A DNA stretch of 64,000 bases from the NCBI RefSeq assembly GCF_041020765.1, contig NZ_JBEUEJ010000001.1; one strand, 5' to 3'. The notes under the pieces are model-generated. The model ran no database searches, was not told the origin of the DNA, and saw only the letters and a list, made by a program, of their open reading frames with translations. The position numbers were made by a program, and so were the translations under genes. The stretch is from Kineococcus terrestris (GTDB lineage: Bacteria; Actinomycetota; Actinomycetes; Actinomycetales; Kineococcaceae). Below are positions 1 through 8,616 of the stretch, piece after piece (within the stretch, counting starts at the first letter, position 1; each line of letters opens with the position of its first letter).

Positions 1-246
1 ACCGCCGCCGTCGAGCGCGCCGCCGGGCGGGTGCGCGCGGCGGGCGGGGTGCCCGTGCTCGTCGCCGCCGGCGGGGAGCGGGCCCCCCGCGAGGCGCTGG
101 CCGCGCTGGGCGCGCAGGACGCGCAGCCGCTGGCGTACCTGCGCACCACCGAGCCGGAGCGGCTGCTGACCCGCCGCCCCGAGGGGGCCCAGCGGATCAC
201 CGTCGAGCTGTGGGCCGCCCCCGCGCCGGACGCGGCACCGGCCTGA
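1..246 (+). CDS. C-terminal end of an unrecognised protein (partial)
   Basis: An open frame runs in from the left edge and stops with TGA at 244-246, so only the last 81 residues are visible. The fragment is Ala/Arg-rich with a short hydrophobic strand (GGVPVLVAAGG), and I do not recognise a family. A possible internal GTG at 31 is less likely to be the true start because the frame is open upstream. It converges on the methyltransferase gene with only 12 bases between stop codons. Confidence 0.5.
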   Translation, partial: TAAVERAAGRVRAAGGVPVLVAAGGERAPREALAALGAQDAQPLAYLRTTEPERLLTRRPEGAQRITVELWAAPAPDAAPA

Positions 247-258
247 CGGCTCGCCGCC

Positions 259-1041
259 TCAGCGCAGCCGGGTGCGCGAGCAGCGCGTGATGTACGGCAC
301 GACGAGCTCCCCGGCGGCGGCCAGCCGGGCCTCGGCCAGCCCGCGCACGTCGTCCAGGACGGCCTGGCGCTCGTCCGGCGGCAGGGTGATCACCCAGCTG
401 CGCGAGGACGTGTAGTCCAGCAGCTCGGCCACCGTGACCTCCTGCGACCACGGCACGTCGAAGCGCTCCACGGGGCCGAAGGGGCCGCCGACGACGGGCG
501 CGAGGCTGCGCAGCTGCTCCTCCCCGGCGCGCGGCAGGGTGCGGTCCAGCTCGGCGACCCAGTCGACGCTGGCGTCGCGCACGTTCCACAGCAGCCCCAG
601 CGTCCCGCCCGGGCGCAGCACGCGGCCCACCTCGGGGGCGGCGACGGCCGGGTCCACCCAGTGCCACGCCTGCGCGACCAGCACGGCGTCGACGCTGGCG
701 TCCGGCAGCGGCACGTCCTCGGCGGTGCCGTCCAGCACCGGCACGTCCGGCAGGACGCGGCCGAACTCCCGCCGCATGCCCTCCGTCGGCTCGACCGCCA
801 CGACGTCCAGACCGCGCGCGGCCAGCAGCCGCGTCAGCTTCCCCGTGCCGGCGCCCAGGTCCAGGACGCGGCGCGCGCCGGCCGGCAGCAGCCAGTCCAG
901 CGCCGCGGCGGGGTAGCTGGGGCGCGCCCGCTCGTAGACGTCGGCGGCCATCCCGAAGGAGCGGGCCTGCGACGTGCGGTCGGAGGAGCGGGCCTGCGCG
1001 GTGCTGCCGGCGGCGGTCGCCGGGGGAGTGCGGTCTGACAC
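259..1041 (-). CDS. Class I SAM-dependent methyltransferase (type 11 family)
   Basis: The product is 260 residues, a normal length for a small-molecule methyltransferase. The SAM-binding motif I (VLDLGAGTGKLT) lies at about 59-70, an acidic strand end follows (VVAVEPTEGM), and the post-motif region has AQAWHWVDP and VGRVLRPGG, which are hallmarks of the Methyltransf_11/UbiE-like fold. The substrate cannot be told from the sequence. The gene is monocistronic between opposite-strand neighbours. The GTG start at 1041 is supported by a CACTCT -10-like box six bases upstream, fitting the leaderless pattern seen at other genes here. N-terminal residues 1-30 are low complexity, so a later start is possible. 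Confidence 0.85.
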   Translation of the reverse strand: MSDRTPPATAAGSTAQARSSDRTSQARSFGMAADVYERARPSYPAAALDWLLPAGARRVLDLGAGTGKLTRLLAARGLDVVAVEPTEGMRREFGRVLPDVPVLDGTAEDVPLPDASVDAVLVAQAWHWVDPAVAAPEVGRVLRPGGTLGLLWNVRDASVDWVAELDRTLPRAGEEQLRSLAPVVGGPFGPVERFDVPWSQEVTVAELLDYTSSRSWVITLPPDERQAVLDDVRGLAEARLAAAGELVVPYITRCSRTRLR

Positions 1042-1047
1042 ACCGAC

Positions 1048-1053
1048 AGAGTG
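1048..1053 (-). promoter_or_regulatory. Putative leaderless -10 box of the methyltransferase gene
   Basis: CACTCT on the minus strand lies six bases before the GTG at 1041. It keeps the A and final T of a TANNNT box but lacks the first T. No good -35 is visible. Confidence 0.35.
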
Positions 1054-1126
1054 CCCGGACCCGGGCCGCTGACACGCACCGGGTCGGCGTCGGCTCGGCG
1101 ACGGCGGGACAGCGCGGGAGCCGGGC

Positions 1127-1132
1127 TAAGCT
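1127..1132 (+). promoter_or_regulatory. Putative -10 box (TAAGCT) of the 1142 operon
   Basis: TAAGCT ends nine bases before the ATG at 1142, which would place the transcription start at or just before the start codon. No Shine-Dalgarno sequence lies in between, so the mRNA is probably leaderless. Confidence 0.5.
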
Positions 1133-1141
1133 CCCTGCGCC

Positions 1142-2092
1142 ATGCCTCCCGAGCCTCCCGTGCCCTCCCCGCACCGCGCCGCCGAGGCCGACCCGGCCGG
1201 CCCCGCGCCCGTCGCCACGATCGTGCTGCCCTGCTACAACGAGGAGGCGCACGTCCTCGACGAGATCGAGCGCATCACGTCGGCGATGGACGCCGACGGG
1301 ATGAGCTACGAGCTGCTCGCCGTCGACGACGCCTCCACCGACGACACCCTCGCGGTGCTGCGCCGGGCCGAGCAGGTCTTCAAGCACCTGAAGGTCGTCG
1401 CCTTCCGCCGCAACGGCGGCTCGGGCACCGTGCGCCGCATCGGCACGCAGATGGCCCGCGGCGAGATCGTCGTGTGGACCGACGCGGACATGTCCTACGA
1501 GAACGAGCGCATCCCCGAGCTGGTGCGGGTGCTGCTGGAGGACGACTCCTACGACCAGGTCGTGGGCGCGCGCACCACCGAGGAGGGCAGCCACAAGGCG
1601 CTGCGGGTGCCGGCGAAGTTCGTCATCCGCAAGGTCGCCGAGGTCCTGGCCCGCCAGCGCATCCCGGACCTGAACTCGGGCCTGCGGGCGTTCCGCAAGT
1701 CGGTGTCCCTGCCGTACCTGCGGCTGCTGCCGCCCGGGTTCAGCTGCGTCACGACGATCACGCTGGCGTTCCTGTGCAACCAGCACGACATCAAGTACGT
1801 GCCGACGGCGTACGCGAAGCGGGCGGGGACGTCGAAGTTCCACTTCGTCAAGGACGCCTACCGCTACATCCTGCAGGTGCTGCGGATGGTCATGTACTTC
1901 GAGCCGCTGCGCGTGCTCATGCCGCTGGCGCTGTTCCTCTTCGGCCTGGGCTTCGTCAAGGCCGTCACCGACATGTTCCGGCACACCTTCTACTTCCCGG
2001 CGAACACGGTGCTGCTGCTGGTCTCCGGGCTGCTCATCGGCTCGGTGGCGCTGCTGGCCGACCTGGTCGTGCGCTCGCGGGACGACGGGTGA
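1142..2092 (+). CDS. Family 2 glycosyltransferase with C-terminal membrane segments
   Basis: This 316-residue protein has a GT-A fold at the N-terminus: IVLPCYNEE at about 27-35, the nucleotide-binding VDDASTDDT and the metal-binding WTDADMS. Its last third holds two hydrophobic helices (around LMPLALFLFGLGFV and VLLLVSGLLIGSVALLADLVV), as in polyprenyl-phosphate sugar synthases of the ArnC/DPM-like GT2 group. It probably transfers a sugar to a lipid carrier at the inner face of the membrane. Its stop codon overlaps the next start (GTGA), so it leads a three-gene operon with a GT4-methyltransferase fusion and a flippase-like protein. The exact sugar and acceptor are unknown. Confidence 0.85.
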   Translation: MPPEPPVPSPHRAAEADPAGPAPVATIVLPCYNEEAHVLDEIERITSAMDADGMSYELLAVDDASTDDTLAVLRRAEQVFKHLKVVAFRRNGGSGTVRRIGTQMARGEIVVWTDADMSYENERIPELVRVLLEDDSYDQVVGARTTEEGSHKALRVPAKFVIRKVAEVLARQRIPDLNSGLRAFRKSVSLPYLRLLPPGFSCVTTITLAFLCNQHDIKYVPTAYAKRAGTSKFHFVKDAYRYILQVLRMVMYFEPLRVLMPLALFLFGLGFVKAVTDMFRHTFYFPANTVLLLVSGLLIGSVALLADLVVRSRDDG

Positions 2093-4071
2093 GCGCCCGC
2101 AAGGTCGTCGTGGTGGGCCCGGCCCACCCGGCCAAGGGCGGCACGGCCGTGCACACCACCCAGCTGGCCCACCACCTGCGCGACGCGGGGGAGCGGGTGC
2201 GGCTGGTGTCCTGGTCGCGGCAGTACCCGGCGGCGCTGTACCCGGGGGAGCCGCTCGTGCCCGGCGGGGAGCCGGAGGTCCCGGAGTTCGTCCCGACGGT
2301 GCGGGCGCTGGCGTGGGACGCGCCCGCGGGCTGGGTGCGCGCCGGCCGCCGCTGCGCCGACGCCGACCTGGTGGTCCTGACCCACGTGGTGCCGCTGCAG
2401 GTGCCGGCATTGCTGGGCGTGCTGGCCGGGCTGCGCTCGGCCCGCTCGGCGGCGCGCACCGTCGTCGTCGCCCACAACGTGCTGCCGCACGAGCCGCGGC
2501 CGGGGGACGGGCCGCTGGTGCGCCGGCTGCTGGCCTCCGTGGACGGCGTGCTCGTGCACTCGGAGGAGCAGGCGCGGCTGGCCCGCGACCACGGCGCCCG
2601 GCACGTCGTGGTGGCCGACCTGCCCCCGCACCTGCCGGGCGGGGCGCCGCTGGCCGGCCCGGCCGGTTCGCGCGTGCCGCGCGACGGCGGGGTGCGGCTG
2701 CTGAGCCTGGGCGTGGTGCGCGGGTACAAGGGCGTCGACGTCCTGCTGGAGGCGCTGCGCCGCGTGCACCTGGAGGGCTTCGACGCGCGGCTGACGGTGG
2801 CCGGGGAGCTGTGGGGACGCGCCGGGGAGCGCGTGCGCGAGCTGGCCGCGGCCCCGGGCCTGCGCGGGCGCGTGACGCTGCGCGAGGGGTACGTGCCGGC
2901 CGCGGAGCTGCCGCGGCTGCTGGCCGAGCACGACGCGCTGGTGCTGCCGTACCGCTCGGGCACCGCCTCGCAGAACGCCCTGCTGGCCTTCGCCCACGGC
3001 CTGCCCGTCGTGGCGACCCGCACCGGCTCCTTCCCCGCGCAGGTGCGCGACGGCGTGGACGGCCTGCTCGTCGAGCCGGGTGACGTCGACGCGCTGGCCG
3101 CGGCGCTGCTGCGGCTGCGCGACGGCGGCCTGCAGGTGCTGCGCGACGGCGTGCGGGCGCCGGACCTCGAGGTCCCGTGGGACGCCTACCTGGCCGCGCT
3201 GGACGCCGCCGCCGAGCCCGGCGCGGTCGCCGCCCCGCCCGGGGGCCGGCTGCTGGAGGTCGCCAAGCGCGGCGCCGAGCTGGCCCTGTGGGCGCGCGTG
3301 GGCGTGCAGCGCCGCGCCGGCGAGCGCCTGGCCGAGCGCCGGCTGGGGCTGGCGCCGGCGCACCGGCCGGTGCCCAGCGGGGTGCCGCGCACGGGCGTCC
3401 TGCAGGACCGCGCGGAGGTCGCCGACGCGGTGGCGCAGGCGCGCCGGCTGCGGCTGCCGGCCCACCCGGACGCCCCGAAGAACTGGGACGCCCTCGGCGC
3501 GGTGGCCGCCGTCCTGACCCTGGCCGACGACGGCTCGCGCAGCGCGCGCGTCCTGGACGCCGGCAGCGCCCGCTACTCCCCGGTGCTGCCGTGGCTGCGG
3601 CTGTACGGGTTCGGGCGGGAGCGCGGCGCGCTGGCCGGCATCAACCTGGAGTTCGGCGCCACCGTGCACCGCGACGGGGTGGAGTTCCGGCACGGCGACG
3701 TCACCGACACCGGTCTGCCCGCGGGGTCCCTGGACGCCGTCACGTGCATGTCGGTCGTCGAGCACGGGGTGCCCGTGCCCGCGTTCCTGGCCGAGGCGGC
3801 GCGCGTGCTGCGCCCGGGCGGCGTCCTGGTGCTGTCCACCGACTACGACGCCGACCCGCCGGACACCACGGGCGTGACCGCCTACGGCGCCCCCGTGCGG
3901 ATCTTCTCCCCGGACGACGTGCGCGGCTTCGTGCGCGCCGCGGACGCGGTGGGCCTGGAGCTGGTGGGCGAGCTGACCGACGAGGTGCTGGCGCACCCGG
4001 AGCGGCCCGTGCACTGGGCCCGCACCGGCCTGGACTACACGTTCGTCCTGCTGACGTTCCGCCGGCGGTGA
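2089..4071 (+). CDS. Fused family 4 glycosyltransferase and SAM methyltransferase
   Basis: The protein is 660 residues with two catalytic parts. Residues 1 to about 370 are a GT4-type glycosyltransferase: VVGPAHPAKGGTAVHT at the N-terminus, LGVVRGYKGVDVLLEAL starting the second Rossmann domain, and a nucleotide-sugar region (HDALVLPYRSGTASQN, AHGLPVVATRTG). After an Ala/Arg-rich linker of about 90 residues, residues 460-660 resemble a class I methyltransferase, with VLDAGSARYSP as a degenerate motif I, SLDAVTCMSVVEHG and AARVLRPGGVLVLSTDYD. The frame is open throughout and no stop or internal start with a ribosome site separates the two. GTG at 2089 overlaps the upstream stop by four bases. 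The likely role is adding and then methylating a sugar on a lipid-linked glycan. Confidence 0.8.
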   Translation: MSARKVVVVGPAHPAKGGTAVHTTQLAHHLRDAGERVRLVSWSRQYPAALYPGEPLVPGGEPEVPEFVPTVRALAWDAPAGWVRAGRRCADADLVVLTHVVPLQVPALLGVLAGLRSARSAARTVVVAHNVLPHEPRPGDGPLVRRLLASVDGVLVHSEEQARLARDHGARHVVVADLPPHLPGGAPLAGPAGSRVPRDGGVRLLSLGVVRGYKGVDVLLEALRRVHLEGFDARLTVAGELWGRAGERVRELAAAPGLRGRVTLREGYVPAAELPRLLAEHDALVLPYRSGTASQNALLAFAHGLPVVATRTGSFPAQVRDGVDGLLVEPGDVDALAAALLRLRDGGLQVLRDGVRAPDLEVPWDAYLAALDAAAEPGAVAAPPGGRLLEVAKRGAELALWARVGVQRRAGERLAERRLGLAPAHRPVPSGVPRTGVLQDRAEVADAVAQARRLRLPAHPDAPKNWDALGAVAAVLTLADDGSRSARVLDAGSARYSPVLPWLRLYGFGRERGALAGINLEFGATVHRDGVEFRHGDVTDTGLPAGSLDAVTCMSVVEHGVPVPAFLAEAARVLRPGGVLVLSTDYDADPPDTTGVTAYGAPVRIFSPDDVRGFVRAADAVGLELVGELTDEVLAHPERPVHWARTGLDYTFVLLTFRRR

Positions 4072-5036
4072 GCCCCGCGGCTGCCCGGCTGGGCCGCGCG
4101 GTGCGCTCGCCGTGGGTGCGCGGCGCCTTCCTCGTCGTGGCCGTCGCGCTGGCCGTGGCCTACGTGTGGCGCGAGCGGGAGGGCATCGGCGCGGCGTGGT
4201 CGCGGCTGGACGCGGCGACGGTCCTGCTGACGCTGGTGTGCTCGCTGGCCAACGTCGCGCTGGCCGGGGCCTCCTGGCGGGCGGTGCTGGCGGACCTGGG
4301 CTCGCGGCTGCCGCGGGCGGCCGCCGCGCGGGTGTTCTTCGTGGGCCAGCTGGGCCGCTACGTGCCCGGCACGGTGTTCCAGTTCGTCGCCCAGGCCGAG
4401 CTGGCCCGCGACCTGGGCGTGCCGCGCCGGCGCACGGCCTCCGCGCTCGTCGTGGCGCTCGGCGTGTCGATGACCACGGCCGCCCTGCTGGTGGTGGCGC
4501 TGCTGCCGGCGGCGCTGGCCGCCCTCGGGCCGGGCGCGCAGGGGGGCTGGACGGCGTGGCTGGCGCGGCTGCCGTGGCTGACGCCGCTGCTGCTGGTGCT
4601 GCTGTCCCCGCCGGTGCTGAACCCGCTGCTGCGGCTGCTGCTGCGCGCGGCGCGCCAGCCGCCGCTGGAGCACCCGCTGACGTGGCGGGGGCTGGGCGCT
4701 TCGGCGGGGTGGGCGCTGGCCTCGTGGGTGGCGGTCGGCGCGCAGGTGCTGGTGCTGACCCGCGCGGTCGGCGGGGCGGACCTGCCGCTGCCGGTGCTGG
4801 CGGCGCTGTGCCTGGGCGGGTACACGCTGGCGTGGGCCACGGGGTTCCTCGTCGTCCTGGCCCCGGCGGGCGCGGGCGCGCGCGAGGTCGTGCTGGCCGC
4901 GGTGCTGGCCACCGCCACGGGCGGTGCGGCCGCGGCCGTCGTGGTGCTCGGCTCGCGGGTGCTGCTGACGCTGGCGGACCTGCTGCTGGCGGGGGCCGCC
5001 CTGCTCCTGGGCCGCCGGGGCGCGTCCGCGCGCTGA
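4068..5036 (+). CDS. Flippase-like membrane protein (lysylphosphatidylglycerol synthase TM family)
   Basis: This 322-residue polytopic protein matches the UPF0104/LPG synthase transmembrane family. It has several hydrophobic helices and the family's signature loop (FFVGQLGRYVPGTVFQFVAQ) near residues 84-103. Members without the aminoacyltransferase domain are often found with glycosyltransferases and are proposed to move lipid-linked intermediates; that is inference here. GTG at 4068 overlaps the upstream stop by four bases, so translation is probably coupled. It is the last gene of the operon. Confidence 0.8.
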   Translation: MSPAAARLGRAVRSPWVRGAFLVVAVALAVAYVWREREGIGAAWSRLDAATVLLTLVCSLANVALAGASWRAVLADLGSRLPRAAAARVFFVGQLGRYVPGTVFQFVAQAELARDLGVPRRRTASALVVALGVSMTTAALLVVALLPAALAALGPGAQGGWTAWLARLPWLTPLLLVLLSPPVLNPLLRLLLRAARQPPLEHPLTWRGLGASAGWALASWVAVGAQVLVLTRAVGGADLPLPVLAALCLGGYTLAWATGFLVVLAPAGAGAREVVLAAVLATATGGAAAAVVVLGSRVLLTLADLLLAGAALLLGRRGASAR

Positions 5037-5168
5037 CGCGGGCGCGTTGCGATCCGGTCACGAACCGCCGCCGCGCCCGGTCCTGGTTGGAACCTCGGCG
5101 CGCGACTCGGCAGGGTGTGCCGACGGTCCTCGATCACGCAGCCCGCACCCGAGCCGTCTGGAGCCCCC

Positions 5169-6716
5169 ATGCGCCGCCGCACCGTCCTCACCGGCCTGGC
5201 CGCCGCCTCGAGCGTCCCCCTCGTCGCCGCCTGCTCCGGCGGGGGTGAGCCCGTGGACACCGGCGAGGGGCAGGGCGGCGGTGCCGCCGGCGGGGGCGCC
5301 GGCGCGCTCGTCGTCGCCATCAGCGCCCAGCCGGACCAGCTGGACCCGCACCGCACCACGGCCTACGCCAGCTTCCAGGTGCTGGAGAACGTCTACGACA
5401 CCCTCGTCGTGCCGGCCGCCGACGACCTGACGATGGAGCCGTCGCTGGCGGAGAGCTGGGAGACCAGCGAGGACCAGCTGACGTGGACGTTCACGCTGCG
5501 CGAGGGCGTGACGTTCCACAGCGGCAAGGAGCTGACCGCCGAGGACGTCGTCTTCTCCTACCGCCGGATCATCGACCAGGAGCTGGCGAACTCGTACCGC
5601 TTCGCCACCGTCGCCGACGTGGCCGCGCCCGACGAGCGCACCGTCGTCGTCACCCTGTCCAGCCCCACCCCGAACCTGCTCAGCCAGGTCGGCGGGTTCA
5701 AGGGCATGGCGGTCCTGCCCTCCGGCGTGGACGAGTCGACCCTGACGACGCAGGCCGACGGCACCGGCCCGTTCCGCCTCGACGGGTTCTCCGCCAGCGA
5801 GGTGACGCTGAGCGCCTTCGACGGCTACTGGGGCGAGGCGCCGACCGTCACGGGCGTGACGTACCAGTTCATCACCGAGCCGGCCGCGGCCCTGACCGCG
5901 CTGCAGAGCGACCAGGTGCAGTGGACGGACAACGTGCCGCCGCAGCAGGTGGCGAGCCTCGCCGACGACGACACCGTCGAGCTGGGCAACGTGCCCAGCG
6001 TCGACTACTGGTACCTGGCGATGAACTGCCGCACCGCGCCGTTCGACGACCCGGCCGTGCGCCGCGCGGTGGCCACCGCGATCGACCGCGCGGCCATCAC
6101 CGAGGCGGCGAAGTTCGACGCGGCCGCGCCCAACCAGACGGCGATCCCCGAGGACAGCTTCTGGTACCTGGACTACGCCCCCTACGAGGCGGACGTCGAC
6201 GCCGCCCGCGCCCTGCTGGAGGGCGCCGGGGTCAGCGGGCCGGTGACGATGGGCCTCATGGTGACCTCCGAGTACCCCGAGACGGTCACCGCGGCGCAGG
6301 TCATCGCCAACCAGCTGGAGCCGCTGGGCATCACCGTGGAGATCCAGACGGAGGACTTCGCGACCTGGCTGGACCGGCAGAGCCAGGGCGACTTCGACGC
6401 GTTCATGCTGGGCTGGCTGGGCAACATCGACCCGTTCGACTTCTACGACAGTCAGCACCGCACGGACGCCTCGAACAACTACCACGGCTACTCCAACCCG
6501 GTCACCGACGACCTGCTGGAGCGCGCGGCCACCGAGAGCGACCAGGACGCCCGCAAGGACCTGTACGACCAGGCCGCGCGGCAGATCGTCGACGACGCCT
6601 CCTACGTCTACCTGTACAACCCGAACACGGTGCAGGCGTGGAAGCCCGGGATCACCGGGTACGAGGCGCGCGCCGACAAGGCGGTGAACTTCGAGACCGT
6701 CCAGCTGCCCTCGTGA
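5169..6716 (+). CDS. Dipeptide/oligopeptide ABC transporter substrate-binding lipoprotein
   Basis: The 515-residue product belongs to solute-binding family 5 (DppA/OppA-like). Residues 1-22 form a lipoprotein signal with a twin-arginine-like start (MRRRTVLTG) and a lipobox ending PLVAAC. A Gly-rich linker follows, then VVAISAQPDQLDPHRTT, which opens the mature fold, and LAESWETSEDQLTWTFTLRE, a family landmark. ATG at 5169 is chosen because the signal peptide starts there; an in-frame extension to 5115 would add 18 non-signal residues. It is first in a five-gene importer operon and its stop overlaps the next start. Confidence 0.92.
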   Translation: MRRRTVLTGLAAASSVPLVAACSGGGEPVDTGEGQGGGAAGGGAGALVVAISAQPDQLDPHRTTAYASFQVLENVYDTLVVPAADDLTMEPSLAESWETSEDQLTWTFTLREGVTFHSGKELTAEDVVFSYRRIIDQELANSYRFATVADVAAPDERTVVVTLSSPTPNLLSQVGGFKGMAVLPSGVDESTLTTQADGTGPFRLDGFSASEVTLSAFDGYWGEAPTVTGVTYQFITEPAAALTALQSDQVQWTDNVPPQQVASLADDDTVELGNVPSVDYWYLAMNCRTAPFDDPAVRRAVATAIDRAAITEAAKFDAAAPNQTAIPEDSFWYLDYAPYEADVDAARALLEGAGVSGPVTMGLMVTSEYPETVTAAQVIANQLEPLGITVEIQTEDFATWLDRQSQGDFDAFMLGWLGNIDPFDFYDSQHRTDASNNYHGYSNPVTDDLLERAATESDQDARKDLYDQAARQIVDDASYVYLYNPNTVQAWKPGITGYEARADKAVNFETVQLPS

Positions 6717-7654
6717 CGGGGATCGCGCTGCGGCGCGTGCTGCAGGCGGTGGTCGTCCTGCTCGGGGTGAGCGTGGTCGTGTTCGCCCTCGTGCACCTCG
6801 TGCCGGGCGACCCGGTCCGGCTGGCGCTGGGCACGCGCTTCGACCAGGCGACCTACGAGGCGCTGCGCGAGCGCGCGGGCCTGGACCAGCCGCTGCTCGT
6901 GCAGTACGCGCAGTGGGTCTCCTCGGCGGTCACCGGTGACCTGGGCGTCAGCTTCCGCTCGGGGGAGCCGGTGACGCTGCTCATCCTGGAGCGGCTGCCC
7001 GCGACGCTGTCGCTGGCGTTCGCCTCGATCCTCGTGGCGCTGCTCATCGCGGTGCCGCTGGGCACGGCCTCGGCGCTGCGGCCGCGCTCGCTGGTGGACG
7101 GGGTGTCCACGGTGTTCAGCCAGATCGGCATCTCGGTGCCGGAGTTCTGGATGGGCATCATGCTGATCCTCGTCTTCGCCGGGGCGCTGGGCTGGTTCCC
7201 GCCCGCCGGGTACGTGGCGTTCGGCGACGACCCGCTGGGCTGGGCGCGCTCGCTGGTGCTGCCGGCGGTCACCACGGGTCTCGTCTCGGGCAGCGTGCTG
7301 ACGCGGTTCACCCGCTCGTCGGTGCTGGAGGCGCTGGGCGCCGAGCACGTGCGCACCGCGCGCGCCAAGGGCCTGCCCGCGCGGGCGGTGTTCCGCTGGC
7401 ACGTGCTGCGCAACGCGCTGCTGCCGCTGGTCACCGTGACGGGTGTGCAGATGGCGTACCTGCTGTCCGGGGTGGTCGTCGTGGAGATCGTCTTCGCCTG
7501 GCCGGGGCTGGGGCAGCTGGCGCTGCAGTCGGTCCAGGCGCGCGACTACCCGGTGCTGCAGGGCGCCGTGCTGCTGTTCGCCCTCGTCTTCCTCGTCGTG
7601 AACCTGGTGGTCGACCTGCTGTACACGAAGCTCGACCCGAGGATCTCCGCGTGA
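6713..7654 (+). CDS. Peptide ABC transporter permease, DppB-type
   Basis: A 313-residue inner-membrane permease. The N-terminal helix (LRRVLQAVVVLLGVSVVVF) and LVHLVPGDPVRLALG are typical of DppB. The cytoplasmic EAA loop is present (EHVRTARAKGLPARAVFRWHV), which contacts the ATPases. GTG at 6713 overlaps the binding-protein stop (GTGA). Function follows from the complete cassette: it forms the membrane channel with the next gene. Confidence 0.93.
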   Translation: MTGIALRRVLQAVVVLLGVSVVVFALVHLVPGDPVRLALGTRFDQATYEALRERAGLDQPLLVQYAQWVSSAVTGDLGVSFRSGEPVTLLILERLPATLSLAFASILVALLIAVPLGTASALRPRSLVDGVSTVFSQIGISVPEFWMGIMLILVFAGALGWFPPAGYVAFGDDPLGWARSLVLPAVTTGLVSGSVLTRFTRSSVLEALGAEHVRTARAKGLPARAVFRWHVLRNALLPLVTVTGVQMAYLLSGVVVVEIVFAWPGLGQLALQSVQARDYPVLQGAVLLFALVFLVVNLVVDLLYTKLDPRISA

Positions 7655-8616
7655 GCGCCGCGACGGGTCCTGCGGCGGACCGCGCGACGGGCGCGGCCGC
7701 GCCGGTGGCGGTGCGCCCGGCGCGCAGCGGCGCGCTGGTGGCGCTGAAGCTGCTGCTGACCTCGCCGCAGTCCCTGTTCGCGCTCGTGGTGCTCCTCGGT
7801 GTCGTCGTCGTGGCGGTCTTCGACGAGCAGATCGCGCCCACGGGGTTCAACGAGGTGGACGTCGAGCAGCGGCTGCAGCCGCCCGGGCCGGGGCACTGGT
7901 TCGGCACCGACGACCTGGGCCGCGACGTGCTCTCGCGCGTCGTGCTGGGCGCGAAGGTGTCCCTGCAGGTGGGCGCCGTGGCGGTCGGGTTCTCGCTGGT
8001 GTGCGGGACGGTGGTGGGCCTGCTGGCCGGGTTCTACGGCCGCTGGGTCGACACGGTCCTCATGCGCTGCATGGACGTGCTGTTCGCCTTCCCGGCGTTC
8101 CTGCTGGCCATCGCGGTCATCGCCGTGCTGGGGCCGGGCATCACCAACGCGATGATCGCCATCGGCGTCACGTACACCCCGGTGTTCGCGCGGGTGACGC
8201 GCTCGGCGGTGCTGGGGGTGCGCGAGCAGGTGTACGTGCGGGCCTCGCGCTCGGTGGGGGTGAGCGACCTGCGGCTGCTGGCCCGGCACGTGCTGCCCAA
8301 CGCCGCTCCGCCGATCATCGTGCAGACGACCGTGAGCCTGGCGTTCGCCGTGCTGGCCGAGGCCGCCCTGTCGTTCGTGGGGCTGGGCACCCAGCCGCCG
8401 GACCCGTCGTGGGGCCGGATGCTCGCCGAGGGCCGCGGCTACATCGAGCTGGCGTGGTGGATCGCGGTGTTCCCGGGCCTGGCGATCGTGCTGCTGGTGC
8501 TGGCGTTCAACCTCGTCGGCGACGGGCTGCGCGACGTGCTGGACCCGCAGCAGCGCAGCGCCCTGGAGGCCGCGCGGGCCCGGCCGGGCCGGCGTCGGCG
8601 GGGGGTCCGCCCGTGA
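7651..8616 (+). CDS. Peptide ABC transporter permease, DppC-type
   Basis: The 321-residue protein has the DppC layout: a cytoplasmic N-terminus, the HWFGTDDLGRDVLSRVVLGA periplasmic-side motif, and an EAA loop (YVRASRSVGVSDLRLLARHV). LPNAAPPIIVQTT and LSFVGLGTQPPDPSWG are strong family signatures. GTG at 7651 overlaps the previous stop by four bases. It pairs with the DppB-type permease. The Arg-rich tail after about residue 300 is poorly conserved in the family. Confidence 0.93.
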   Translation: MSAATGPAADRATGAAAPVAVRPARSGALVALKLLLTSPQSLFALVVLLGVVVVAVFDEQIAPTGFNEVDVEQRLQPPGPGHWFGTDDLGRDVLSRVVLGAKVSLQVGAVAVGFSLVCGTVVGLLAGFYGRWVDTVLMRCMDVLFAFPAFLLAIAVIAVLGPGITNAMIAIGVTYTPVFARVTRSAVLGVREQVYVRASRSVGVSDLRLLARHVLPNAAPPIIVQTTVSLAFAVLAEAALSFVGLGTQPPDPSWGRMLAEGRGYIELAWWIAVFPGLAIVLLVLAFNLVGDGLRDVLDPQQRSALEAARARPGRRRRGVRP

